Source: Symsagittifera roscoffensis
Lineage: Eukaryota > Xenacoelomorpha > Acoela > Convolutidae
Assembly: GCF_963678635.1 (NCBI RefSeq)
Contig: NW_026970609.1
Location: 1-64,000 of the forward strand
DNA length: 64,000 nt
Direction of reading: 5' to 3'
The stretch's first letter is position 1, and each line of letters starts with the position of its first letter. The position numbers and the translations under genes are program-made. Positions 33,206 to 43,809 of this stretch are shown here, piece by piece. A model generated the notes under the pieces. That model worked only from the letters and a program-made list of their open reading frames with translations. It made no database searches and was not told the DNA's origin.

Positions 33206-33600
33206 GATTTTTTTCTTGTGATTGGAAACGACAATGTGTAAAAAAACCTAAAATAGAATTTTGTTTTCAATTGGACACGACTTTTATACAAGAATTCCAT
33301 AAAGGAAAGCTATAGTTTGATTGGATACGACGACAATCCAAATTAGGAAAATCACTTCTGATTGGCTAAACTCACATATTCGAGTTGAAGGTACCCTCCA
33401 ACTGAGTAAAATCATTTTAATTTCAACTAAACTACCTTCAACTACCTACTCTCTCAGCTCTAAATACCTTATTTTCAACTTAAATACCGTCAGCTACATC
33501 CTCACTCAGCTCTTTCTTGTTTTGATTTGGTTTATTTTACTCAAACATTTGCTCAAGTTCATCTTCTCAGTGCAAAACAGCAACCTCTTGTACTCTGTAG
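33206..33600. promoter_or_regulatory. Promoter-like region with repeated ATTGGA-ACGAC words
   Basis: Three words follow at about 50-base steps: GATTGGAAACGAC (33,220), AATTGGACACGAC (33,269) and GATTGGATACGAC (33,319), with a weaker TTGGATAAGAC at 33,182. ATTGG is the reverse of CCAAT. A TTTTATAC stretch (33,282) and pyrimidine-rich CTCTCTCAGCTC and TTCTCAGTGC blocks follow toward gene S. The spacing and conservation between copies suggest binding sites, but this is inference. Confidence 0.5.
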
Positions 33601-34055
33601 AAATTTTGCCTGATCTAATACAAATTCAAGAGCGAGAAACAGTCACTGGATTTTTCTGGCACCAGCGGACATCCCAATTTAAGTCTCGCACATTGTGGAA
33701 GTGATGGGAAGTCATTTCAAAGAGCATCATTTGACACAAGTGCCCTTCACAGAGAACCAACTTGGAACAATGCAAATTATTGAGGAAGTGTCTGAGCTTG
33801 TGGGAGTGAACTACCCCAAGATTTGTGGCCCAGCCTGTCGACGACTTCCTTTTTCCTTGGGAGGAGGCAGGATAGGCCAAAAATCCCATCACAGAAGTTG
33901 AAAATGTGGTTTTTCTCAGAATCAAAGACACCTCAAAAAAATCCTCCACAACAACCACCAGCAATTGAACCTCGTCCAGCTCTGCGTTCTATAGAAAACC
34001 TCCAGAAATTTTTTGATGCTCAGCAGCTCTTTGAATATTTGTTTTTGTAAGTAAC
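33601..34055 (+). pseudogene. S gene, copy 1 of the inner element
   Basis: The open stretch 33,695-33,901 encodes FKEHHLTQVPFTENQLGTMQ, EEVSELVGVNYPKI and GPACRRLPFSLGGG. A second frame (33,823-34,050) ends in PPAIEPRPALRSIENLQKFF. Compared with the outer element copy at 23,641, one or more frame changes have occurred after the NYP block. The family is unknown. Confidence 0.45.
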
Positions 34056-34103
34056 TGTTGTTTGATATTAAATTCGTTCTTTGTTATTTTTTAATTACTT
34101 CAA

Positions 34104-37100
34104 TTTCATCTGTCCATTGTTTGTTAGCCGAGGAACTTTTTTCTAGAAGTTTCATCGATTCCTCTACTATGTCAAATAATAGATTTTCATCGTTGGCTTG
34201 CCTAGCGTCAACAGCAGACTGAACAAAACTGTTGAAAACTTTGAAAGGTGAGTATTGTGAGAATCAATGAATTTTTTTACACTGCTCTAAGAAATTGTGT
34301 TCTAACGTGACTTTTCACGTCTACATTGTTTTTAAGTTAGTCTCACCAACTTCACTCCCGTAGAGCAGTAACTTTTTCTCAAATGTAATCCTTTTGAAGC
34401 ACATCCATTTCTCTTTTCTTAGTTCCTCGTAGGATATCACCATCAGTTAGGCTCAGTCTAGCTTCTTGAAAAGGCAAAAATGGAAGTAACAACCCAGTTA
34501 TTCAAAGACAACCTTACAATGGTTGCAATAATCATCAACACTAAAGAAATCATTTGTTCTATGTAATCCTGTAGTAAAGTTGAGATGTGTTTGCATTGAG
34601 GTCTGGTTGCTTGCAATTATGACACGATCTAATTTTCAAACGGTCGAACTCGATTCTGCCTTGCCTGTTATTTTTGTGTTTCTTGATCGTAGTCCCATCT
34701 CGTATGCAATCCTGACTAGTATCGATACCAACAATTGATTTACACAAGTGTTTTGATCTTCGAACAAACGTTTCATTTGCTACTGCTTTCCTCGTGAAGA
34801 CAATTGAGGGACCACCTGTCATATCTTCCCGTATTTTTCCAAGCAAGTCACTATTTTTCGAAAAGAAAAGGGTAAAACTCAAAGTCGGTTGATATATGAG
34901 GGCAGATATTCGCTATACTCGGTAGTGCGCAGTGTAAGCTTTTATATGTTTTTTTCTTGTGTCATGATAAATTTCAATAATTTTCTGCATAGCATCCAGG
35001 GTAGGAACAAAAAAATAGTTGTTATACCACTGTAGGAAATCGCAAAATGATGTCATTTTTTCCTGTTCCCAGATAGATTTAGGGTAGTTGTGGTTTTCCA
35101 ATTCTGTTGGTGGTTTCGTTCTGAGCCCAAGTTTTTTCAAGGCTTGCTCTTCAGTTAATCCAGTTTTAAGAAGATCTGAAAATTGTCATACTCTTTATCG
35201 AGAGGGTTGCTTTTCTTCAGTTTGCTGTAGAAGTCATCATTCCAGGGATTTTGTTAACCATCAAGCTTATTGGGAGCATCAAACCACTCGTATGGAAAGT
35301 ATTCTTTCATTTCACTGGCTTTGTAAGCTTTTAGAAAGCATTCTAAAGCAGTAGGTCCACCCAAAAACTTCATAATGTCCAGGTGCTGAACAACTTCAAA
35401 TTTGAAGGAAACAAAGTCGTTTGCTTTCTTGATAAGTGAAGGTTCAATTTCTTTTTCGTTGATAAGATAGGGAATCAGGTATGATTTTATGAGGTTTATA
35501 TCACACCGACCGCTGTTGAAACCAAATACTGTTAGAGTATTGATTATCCTCAACCTCGTTACATTCGTCTTCGTATTCTCTTGCTTCACTCTAACTGAAG
35601 CTGCCTCGTTCATTAAGGATATTGAAAATTGTGTGTAGCCGTTTTTTGATGTTATTTTCAATTTTCATAATTTTCGATCGTTTTTCGGCTTTCTGAGGGA
35701 ATTTGGATTTTTGACACACAAAAATTTGAAATTTACAAGTAAATTTGATGAGGTTGACACCGGTATGGGATCATGCTTCGCGATCCAAATTATTGTTTTG
35801 GTTGATTTTACTTCTTCGGATGACACGCAAATTGATTTAAAATCAAACATAGCCATGTTTCTGATTAAGCATTGATCTTTTGTATTATTTGTATTATTGT
35901 AACCCATTCAATTTCTCTATTAAAGTCTCTTGTAGTTTATAATTATTTTTGGGGTACATGTTTTTAACCCGGTCCTTGCAACAGAGAAGATGACGGCTGA
36001 AGTGGTCTGCTTTGTGATTAAATTTCTCACAAGTTTGGCATCGGAAGCATCCGAAAAAGTTGTCGATGTTTTTGACATTGAAAATGTGGTTGTTGAATCA
36101 TAGAAGTTTTTTTGTATTCTAGTATTTACCGATACTCTTCCGAATTAATTCACCCACAAAATCTCAATCTCCGATGTCGATATCGATTTTTTTCTTCTAC
36201 ATCATCTTCAACTATAGGCAGATTAGCCATCGAAACTCCACAAAATTGTTTCGTTTCACAACTAGATTTTTCAGGAAAATCGATAAAAATCGTCGATGTT
36301 TCGAGATTAGTTGTTCCATGGAAATGAACAGCAAGCGCTGGAAGCAAACACAAATTGTCATTGTAAAGTTGTTTTGTGTTTTGATCCGAAACCAAACAAT
36401 TAACATAGTTTTTCCTCAGAAGTTGTTCGGGAATCATTGAATCTGGACATCCCATGGGTATGTTTTCCAGTATGGCGGCAAAATGGTTGCATTAGTGATC
36501 AGCTTGAATCGCCAATTCGTATTTTGTTTCTCTTCTGCACAAACTTCAGTGATATCTTGCTTACTAACCTTGTTCTGTATAGTCATCAAGTCTGCTTTAG
36601 TAAAATCAACATATAATTACCGAAGAGTGTGTTCATTTCATGAGCGTAGAAACAACGACGTTCGCAGGTTTCTATTTTAAGTAACACAAGTCCCAAGGCA
36701 ATGTTGATTTTTGCTGCACAATCAAGTTTTTCAAAGATTTTATCCAGTTTTTCATTAAATAGATTAGGGTCTAGTTTTGAAAGTTGAAAATTGAACACCT
36801 TGTGGAGTCCACTTTCCATCATGGTATCTGTCAAGAAGTAATGACAGGCATTCAACTCAACCAGTAGCTGATCACTATCCTCCTCGTTTTCCAAGATTTT
36901 ATTCAAATCCGCAACATAATCACTAGTTTTTGTCGCTTTCAACCCGTGATCTTTCTTGCGATGTTATTGAAGTGAATAATAGCTCGGAAATCCTTTCTCA
37001 CACAAAACACACTTTGTTAACTTTGGAGTTTACTGTACGTGCTCCTTGCTTGTATGGAAAGTCATTTCTTGCTTGGTGTATGAACAAAAACTACATTCCG

Positions 37101-37230
37101 GACAAAAAAAACTCCTCAGACGCAACTCTTGCAATGTTGAGCCGCATTGGGTCTTCTTAACGCTTTACCACAGTCCTCGCTTTTTTTTCTTATTTATGTT
37201 GAGTGCTGGCTTTTGAAATAAAAATGTAGA
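34104..37230 (-). pseudogene. POLB: Family B DNA polymerase, copy 2, C-terminally truncated
   Basis: Same order as copy 1 on the minus strand: zinc-finger-like stretches (36,930-37,230), an intact 118-codon frame at 36,586-36,942 (split by a frameshift in copy 1), LPALAVHFHGTTNL (36,150-36,455), FDFKS at the Exo I site (E replaced by K, near 35,840), VFGFNSGRCDINLIK (35,254-35,661), and GGPSIVFTRKAV then GIDTSQ (34,721). The SLYP part of motif A is missing as in copy 1. About 330 bases are deleted at 34,286, which removes the RMMISS segment. Motif B reads KLLEKSS and then loses the YG. Motif C is absent because the duplication starts after it. Confidence 0.8.
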
Positions 37231-38325
37231 GGTTTAGCGTGTAGCAGAATAAAATAGAAATACGTAGTACCGACAAAATTGTGAGATTTAAAAGTACCCA
37301 AAAAGTTTTAGATTATTTATACTCACTTTGAATAGTTCAAAATTATTGAAAACAAATTCAAGTAGTATACAAAGTATTGAGTGATTGCTCTTACGGTAAA
37401 AGAACAAAGAAAATCAGAATGATATGAGTTTCATTTACTATTGCTTAGAGAAAATCAACCAATTAGTTTTGAGTAATCTTTGATTTACTTTATTGTTAAA
37501 AATCATCCAATCAGAATCCAGCTTTTTCTAAAACTGATCTGTTTATCAATTTTACAAAATTTAAACCAATATTTGGAAAACGTCTATCATATAAACGCAT
37601 AGAACATTTGAATTTCCCTGAGTTACTTTACAAGAGAAAAGAAAAAATTCCAATTGATTTTCTTATTGATGAAATAGATGTTGACTCTTACTTCTTTCAA
37701 AACGTTCGGACGAGTTGTCCGGAGAAGCCTAATCAATCAAAAAGTTTACCTTCGATCCACATATTGAGTATTGAAGCTTGAAATTTACGGCTGGTTTAAG
37801 ATCACAAGGAGAGAAACGTTTTTTGTTCTCGAGAATTTGAAATTAATCAAAACGTTTTACGGTAACATACAAGAGAGTATTTTTATCCCCTACCAAAATT
37901 TTAAAACGTTCCCCATTTAAATTTTTTTTCTTCAATTCTTAAAATATTTTCAAAGCTCAGAATCCTGCTTGAATATGTTTGTGTTTGGAATCAGCTTTCA
38001 GGAGGTTTGTTTTGAAAAAATCATAAACCTTGAGTTATCTTCGCAAACTTAAATCAAAATCAAGAACTTGACTATCTACTCAAATATCAGCAAATTCTCA
38101 TTGTTTTCATACAAAAAGTTCAATTAACACGATAAAAAATTGTGGAAATGCTTCATTCAACTTTCTTTCTTTTGCTATTTATATCGGCAATTCATCTCAT
38201 TTTGACAGCTAACAGCTTTTTGTCATTTGTTTTTGCGATTGCTTTAATATATTTTTTTCTAAATCGGAAGATTTAATTCCTTAAAAAGTTCCTCTTGTTG
38301 GATAAGACAACTATAACGAAAATGA
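37231..38325. other. Interval between POLB copy 2 and promoter
   Basis: Second copy of the unexplained interval at 32,186-33,205. No gene recognised; small indels differ between the copies. Confidence 0.35.
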
Positions 38326-38720
38326 TTTTTTTTTGTGATTGGAAACGACATTGTGTATAAAAATCTAAAATAGAACTTTGTTTCCAATTGGACACGACTT
38401 TTATACAAGAGTTCCATAAGGGAAAGCTGTAGTTTGATTGAATAAGACTACAATACAAATAAGGAAAATCACTTCTGATTGGTTAAACTCACATATTCGA
38501 GTTGAAGGTACCCTCCAACTAAGTAAAATCATTTTAATTTCAACTAAACTACCTTCAACTACCTACTCTCTCAGCTCTAAATACCTTATTTTCAACTTAA
38601 ATACCGTCCGCTACATCCTCACTCAGCTCTTTCTTGTTTTGATTTGGTTTATTTTACTCAAACATTTGCTCAAGTTCATCTTCTCAGTGCAAAACAGCAA
38701 CCTCTTGTACTCTGTAGAAA
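38326..38720. promoter_or_regulatory. Promoter-like region, copy 2
   Basis: GATTGGAAACGAC (38,337), AATTGGACACGAC (38,386) and the altered GATTGAATAAGAC (38,436) keep the 50-base spacing of copy 1. GAGTTGAAGGTACC follows at 38,500. Confidence 0.5.
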
Positions 38721-39150
38721 TTTTGCCTGATCTAGTACAAATTCAAGAGCGAGAAACAGTCACTGGATTTTTTCTGGCACCAGCGGACATCCCAATTTAA
38801 GTCTCGCACATTGTGGAAGTGATGGGAAGTCATTTCAAAGAGCATCATTTGACACAAGTGCCCTTCACAGAGAACCAACTTGGAACAATGCAAATTATTG
38901 AGGAAGTGTCTGAGCTTGTGGGAGTGAACTACCCCAAGATTTGTGGCCCAGCCTGTCGACGACTTCCTTTTTCCTTGGGAGGAGGCAGGATAGGCCAAAA
39001 AACCCATCACAAAAGTTGAAAATGTGGTTTTCTCAGATTCAAAGACACTTCAAAACAATCCTCCACAACAACCACGTTCTGCGTTCTATAGAAAACCTCC
39101 AGAAACTTTCTGCTGCTCGACAGCTCTTTGAATATTTGTTTTTGTAAGTA
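38720..39150 (+). pseudogene. S gene, copy 2
   Basis: The open stretch 38,813-39,019 encodes the same EHHLTQVPFTENQLGTMQ and VGVNYPKI blocks as 33,695. The end carries a 30-base deletion relative to copy 1, which removes the PPAIEPRPA residues. Confidence 0.45.
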
Positions 39151-39394
39151 ACTGTTGTTTGATATTAAATTCGTTCTTTGTAATTTTTTAATTACTTCAA
39201 TTTCAATTTAATTACGAGAATAGATGAGATATTCAGGGTAAATTAATGAGCAAAAATTACAATACAACTTAATTTAGCGCTCCGATCTCGCACACATTTT
39301 AGGAAACTTGATTAGTTTTTGCACACATAATGGGAAAAACAAAAGAAATTTTTTTCACAAGTAAACTATAACTGATGGTTTTTGCATCTTGTTA

Positions 39395-39745
39395 GAAAAT
39401 CAAACGCTTTTCGCACTTTGTAGAAAAAGTTGAAATCCTTTCCGCATTTTGTCAAAAAAATGAAACTTTTTTGTATCTTTTAAAAAAAACTGAAACACTT
39501 TTCGCTTTTTGTCAACAAAAAGTGGAATTCTTTTCGCATTTTGTCAAATAAAAGTGAATTTGTTTTCGCATCTTCTCAAAAAAAATTGAAACATTTTTCG
39601 AATTTTGTCGAAAAGGTTGAAACATTTTTCGCTTCTTGTCAAAAAAAGTGATACATTTTTCGAATTTTGTCAAAAAAACGGAAGACTTTTTGCAATTTTT
39701 TAAAAAGTTTCAGAAGTTTTCTTGCAATTTTTTGAAAATCGAGTT
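39395..39745 (+). repeat. TTTTGTCAAAAA minisatellite, unit 1
   Basis: Around eleven units of about 30 bases with cores CTTTTCGCATTTTGTC, CATTTTTCGAATTTTGTC and variants, separated by A-rich GAAA spacers. Confidence 0.85.
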
Positions 39746-40079
39746 TTTTCTTTAAAAAAAAACTTTTGGTAATTTTGTAAAATAGATTGATTCTAAAAAA
39801 TTTTTAAAAACTTTTCTTTAAAAAAAATTACTTGATCATAATTTAAGAATTAATAACCATCAATAAAGGTACCCTCTCACCTAAGTAAAATCATTTTAAT
39901 TTCAACTAAAATACCTTCAACTACCTACTCTCTCAGCTCTAAATACCTTATTTTCAAATTAAATACCGTCAGCTACATCCTCTCTCAGCTCTTTCTTGTT
40001 TTTATTCGGTTTATTTTACTCAAACATTTTCTCAAGTTCATCTTCTCAGTGCAAAACAGCAACCTCTTGTAATCTGTAG

Positions 40080-40510
40080 AAATTTCGCCTGATCTAGTAG
40101 AAATTCAAGAGCGAGAAACAGTCTCTGGATTTTTCTGGCACAAACGGACATGCCTATTTAAGTCTCGCACATTGTGGATGTGATGGGAAGTCATCTCAAA
40201 GAGCATCATTTGACACAAGTGCCCTTCACAGAGAACCAACTTGGAACAATGCAAAATATGGAGGAAGTGTCTGAGCTTGTGGGAGTGAACTACCCCAAGA
40301 TTTGTGGCCCAGCCTGTCGACGACTTCCTTTTTCCTTTGGAGGAGACAGGATAGGCCAAAAACCCCATCACAAAAGTTGAAAATGTGGTTTTCTCAGATT
40401 CAAAGACACCTCAAAACAATCCTCCACAACAACCACGTTCTGCGTTCTATAGAAAACCTCCAGAAACTTTCTGCTGCTCGACAGCTCTTTGAATATTTGT
40501 TTTTGTAAGT
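40080..40510 (+). pseudogene. S gene, copy 3
   Basis: The open stretch 40,174-40,380 encodes LKEHHLTQVPFTENQLGTMQ, MEEVSELVGVNYPKI and RRLPFSFGGDRIG. It differs from copy 2 by scattered substitutions. Confidence 0.45.
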
Positions 40511-40754
40511 AACTGTTGTTTGATATTAAATTCGTTCTTTGTAATTTTTTAATTACTTCAATTTCAATTTAATTACGAGAATAGATGAGATATTCAGGGT
40601 AAATTAATGAGCAAAAATTACAATACAACTTAATTTAGCGCTCCGATCTCGCACACATTTTAGGAAACTTGATTAGTTTTTGCACACATAATGGGAAAAA
40701 CAAAAGAAATTTTTTTCACAAGTAAACTATAACTGATGGTTTTTGCATCTTGTT

Positions 40755-41095
40755 AGAAAATCAAACGCTTTCCGCACTTTGTAGAAAAAGTTGAAATCCT
40801 TTCCGCATTTTGTCAAAAAAATGAAACTTTTTTGTATCTTTTAAAAAAAACTGAAACACTTTTCGCTTTTTGTCAACAAAAAGTGGAATTCTTTTCGCAT
40901 TTTGTCAAATAAAAGTGAATTTGTTTTCGCATCTTCTCAAAAAAAATTGAAACATTTTTCGAATTTTGTCGAAAAGGTTGAAACATTTTTCGCTTCTTGT
41001 CAAAAAAAGTGATACATTTTTCGAATTTTGTCAAAAAAACGGAAGACTTTTTGCAATTTTTTAAAAAGTTTCAGAAGTTTTTTGCAATTTTTTAA
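40755..41095 (+). repeat. TTTTGTCAAAAA minisatellite, unit 2
   Basis: Same array as 39,395-39,745 with a handful of base differences. Confidence 0.85.
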
Positions 41096-41439
41096 AAATC
41101 GAGTTTTTTCTTTAAAAAAAAACTTTTGGTAATTTTGTAAAATAGATTGATTATAAAAAACTTTTAAAAACTTTTCTTTAAAAAAAATTTTTTGATCATA
41201 ATTTAAGAATTAATAACCATCAATAAAGGTACCCTCTCACCTAAGTAAAATCATTTTAATTTCAACTAAAATACCTTCAACTACCTACTCTCTCAGCTCT
41301 AAATACCTTATTTTCAAATTAAATACCGTCAGCTACATCCTCTCTCAGCTCTTTCTTGTTTTTATTCGGTTTATTTTACTCAAACATTTTCTCAAGTTCA
41401 TCTTCTCAGTGCAAAACAGCAACCTCTTGTAATCTGTAG

Positions 41440-41870
41440 AAATTTCGCCTGATCTAGTACAAATTCAAGAGCGAGAAACAGTCTCTGGATTTTTCTGGCA
41501 CAAACGGACATGCCTATTTAAGTCTCGCACATTGTGGAAGTGATGGGAAGTCATCTCAAAGAGCATCATTTGACACAAGTGCCCTTCACAGAGAACCAAC
41601 TTGGAACAATGCAAAATATGGAGGAAGTGTCTGAGCTTGTGGGAGTGAACTACCCCTAGATTTGTGGCCCAGCCTGTCGACGACTTCCTTTTTCCTTTGG
41701 AGGAGACAGGATAGGCCAAAAACCCCATCACAAAAGTTGAAAATGTGGTTTTCTCAGATTCAAAGACACCTCAAAACAATCCTCCACAACAACCACGTTC
41801 TGCGTTCTATAGAAAACCTCCAGAAACTTTCTGCTGCTCGACAGCTCTTTGAATATTTGTTTTTGTAAGT
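41440..41870 (+). pseudogene. S gene, copy 4, stop in the conserved block
   Basis: Nearly identical to copy 3, but CCAAG has become CTAG at 41,656, which places a TAG directly after VGVNYP. This single change ends the conserved frame and marks the copy as non-functional. Confidence 0.45.
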
Positions 41871-42114
41871 AACTGTTGTTTGATATTAAATTTGTTCTTT
41901 GTAATTTTCTAATTACTTTATTTTCAATTTAATTACGAGAATAGATGAGAAGTTCAGGCTAAATTAATGAGCAAAAATTACAATACAACTTAATTTAGCG
42001 CTCCGATCTCGCACACATTTTAGGAAACTTGATTAGTTTCTGCGCACATAATGGGAAAAACAAAAGAAATTTTTTACACAAGTAAACTATAACTGATGGT
42101 TTTTGCATCTTGTT

Positions 42115-42435
42115 AGAAAATCAACGCTTTTCGCACTTTGTAGAAAAAGTTGAAATCCTTTCCGCATTTTGTCAAAAAAATGAAACTTTTTTGTATTTTT
42201 TCAAAAAAACTGAAACATATTTCGCTTTTTGTCAAAAAAAGTAAAATATTTTTTGCATTTTGTCAAATAAAAGTGAATTATTTTTTGAATTTTGTCGAAA
42301 TGGATGAAACAATTTTCGCTTCTTGTCAAAAAAAGTGATACATTTTTCGAATTTTGTCAAAAAAACGGAGGACTTTTTGCAATTTTTTAAAAAGTTTCAG
42401 AAGTTTTCTTGCAATTTTTTGAAAATCGAGTTTTT
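42115..42435 (+). repeat. TTTTGTCAAAAA minisatellite, unit 3
   Basis: Shorter than the other two arrays by about one to two units and with more internal substitutions. Confidence 0.8.
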
Positions 42436-42637
42436 TCTTTTAAAAAAAAACTCTTGGTAATTTTGTAAAATAGATTGATTATAAAAAACTTTTAAAACTT
42501 TTCTTTAAGAAAAATTACTTGATCACAATTTAAGAATTAATAGCCATCAATAAATATGTCAATTGTGTTCATAATTCAGATTTTTTAGTTTACAAACTCT
42601 TTCCAGAAGAGTTGATTCGTTAGTTTGTGTGGAACAT

Positions 42638-42964
42638 TCAAAATGCCGTTGGAAAGTTTGCTCCTTTCCCTTTCAAACTGTGATTAACAGCGCGGTCAAG
42701 TTGATTGAAAACTTCACCAGTTGATGAATTGACATGCGAATAAAATCTGTGTTTGTACAAAAAGTAAAGACAATCAAGAACTTGATATGTGAAATTAAAA
42801 TTACCCAATGTTTGTAAAAATTGATTGAAAGGAGAATCAATCAAAAGTACGTGGAATTTAAACTTTTCAAAGAACAGCAAGGAATGTGGACAGACAAGAA
42901 AAATTTGGGTTACTTTATCTTTTTCGAAAAATAATTGGAAACCGAATTGATTTGTGTTTTTCAC
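42638..42964 (-). CDS. N gene, small minus-strand protein, open frame
   Basis: A 108-codon frame starting at 42,964. It is one of the few undisturbed frames in the element. Residues include KNTNQFGFQLFFEKDKVTQI near the start, a hydrophobic centre, and NSSTGEVFNQLDRAVNHSLK near the end. The diverged copy in the outer element (24,659-25,085) conserves the SS-x-x-x-x-FN-x-x-DR-x-V-x-HSLK end, so the frame was probably real. It is divergent from P with a 300-base spacer. No family is recognised; it has no clear signal peptide. Whether it is still expressed is unknown. Confidence 0.5.
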   Translation of the reverse strand: MKNTNQFGFQLFFEKDKVTQIFLVCPHSLLFFEKFKFHVLLIDSPFNQFLQTLGNFNFTYQVLDCLYFLYKHRFYSHVNSSTGEVFNQLDRAVNHSLKGKGANFPTAF

Positions 42965-43266
42965 TATAATCTGAGTAAAAGCTGGGAAGAGCTTGACACA
43001 CAGCTGCAGCCATCTAGAACAAGGTTATTTGCTGAAATTGGTGGGTATATATAGGAGCAACAACACATACACAGGTCCATTTTTGGAAACTTTACACAAA
43101 AATTCTAAATTTAGTTCTTTTTCCTTTTATGGTTAATTGAATGACTCCATTTTTTTTTCTATTTTCATTTAATCTCAAAACCTTTTTTCTCTTTTCTCTT
43201 CATCAAATCAGTATGTTTTTTTTAATGGAAAATGTACTCAAGAAAAGACACTAGTCCCAATTATAA
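42965..43266. promoter_or_regulatory. Divergent N / P intergenic region
   Basis: It contains GGGTATATATAGGAGC at 43,032-43,047, a self-complementary TATATATA that could serve either strand as a TATA box. The TTTTATGGTTAATTGAATGA and TAATCTCAAA blocks are shared with 25,200-25,260. Promoter role is inferred. Confidence 0.45.
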
Positions 43267-43738
43267 TGAATTCTGAAAAAATAAAAAAAAATTGGGAGGT
43301 TTCCTTGGTGTCAAAAATCCTGCAAGGGGTAAATTTATTTTGAACCATGCTTTCAAATTTTCAAGAAAACTGAGTTGGGACAAAACGGCAGTAGCAGCAA
43401 GTATATCCCGGTGAAAAAAAAAGAAGAATCAATCTCGGCAACTACAAAAACTGTTATTCACGATGATGAAAACCTTGGAGTTAGCTATGGATAAGGAGTT
43501 TGCCAACTGCAACAAAGTGTATGACATAGCAACTTACAATAGAAGACAAGTTTGTGTCACGATCAAGATGTATAATGTTAACAAACCTCCATACATCCAA
43601 TTTAGACACTTCACTGCAAAAGAGAAAGAAGCAATGAAACAAATTGCCTATGTCAACTATACTTTGAACAATTTCAAAGAACTGTCTCGATATTTGGGAG
43701 ATGTCGTGTTTATTGAGAACTGTAATGTACAATAAATT
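43267..43738 (+). pseudogene. P gene, PC4-like single-stranded DNA-binding protein candidate
   Basis: The first part encodes LGGFLG-like, VKNPARGKFILNHAFKFSRK residues in two frames. The open stretch 43,463-43,735 encodes MDKEFANCNKVYDIATYN, then RRQVCVTIKMYNVNKPPYIQ, FRHFTAKEKEAMKQIA and KELSRYLGD. The layout of two Arg, a beta strand, a lysine turn, Y-I-x-x-R-x-F, and a closing helix resembles the PC4/Sub1 fold, a small dimeric single-stranded DNA binder. That would suit a replication or transcription role in a virus-like element. This is a motif-level resemblance only. One frameshift separates the N-terminal part. Confidence 0.5.
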
Positions 43739-43809
43739 GTTTCATTTATTTTTTTACCTTTTAACTGAAATCTTTGTCCTAAAAGTCAATTTTCATTTAG
43801 CACTTGCGT

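Larger units (their letters stand above)
28716..34103 (+). repeat. POLB-S tandem duplication, copy 1
   Basis: This copy runs from motif B of POLB through the promoter region and gene S and is followed at once by a second copy at 34,104-39,200. The join near 34,104 falls on TTTCATC/TTTCAA, short shared sequence. Confidence 0.9.
34104..39200 (+). repeat. POLB-S tandem duplication, copy 2
   Basis: Direct repeat of 28,716-34,103, about 0.3 kb shorter because of the deletion at 34,286. Each copy has lesions the other lacks, so the event is not very recent. Confidence 0.9.
38507..39867 (+). repeat. 1.36-kb tandem repeat, unit 1
   Basis: Unit running from GGTACC in the promoter region through gene S and the TTTTGTCAAAAA minisatellite. 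GGTACC recurs at 39,868 and 41,228 (steps of 1,361 and 1,360). Confidence 0.95.
39868..41227 (+). repeat. 1.36-kb tandem repeat, unit 2
   Basis: Nearly identical to unit 3 (41,228) and slightly more diverged from unit 1. The upstream ATTGGA words are not included in the unit, so S copies 3 and 4 lack them. Confidence 0.95.
41228..42556 (+). repeat. 1.36-kb tandem repeat, unit 3
   Basis: Last unit. It ends where unit 2 would restart (CAATAAA followed here by TATGTC instead of GGTACC) and continues into the unique sequence before gene N. Confidence 0.95.

Noticed and set aside
33626..41731. Minus-strand frames of 88-112 codons over each S gene
   Set aside because: The plus-strand S frame shows conservative changes between the diverged copies; the minus frame is not kept in the outer copy at 23,641.
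39395..42435. CRISPR-like array from evenly spaced TTTTGTCAAAAA words
   Set aside because: The spacers are A-rich variants of the same unit and not unique; the context is a eukaryotic transposon.
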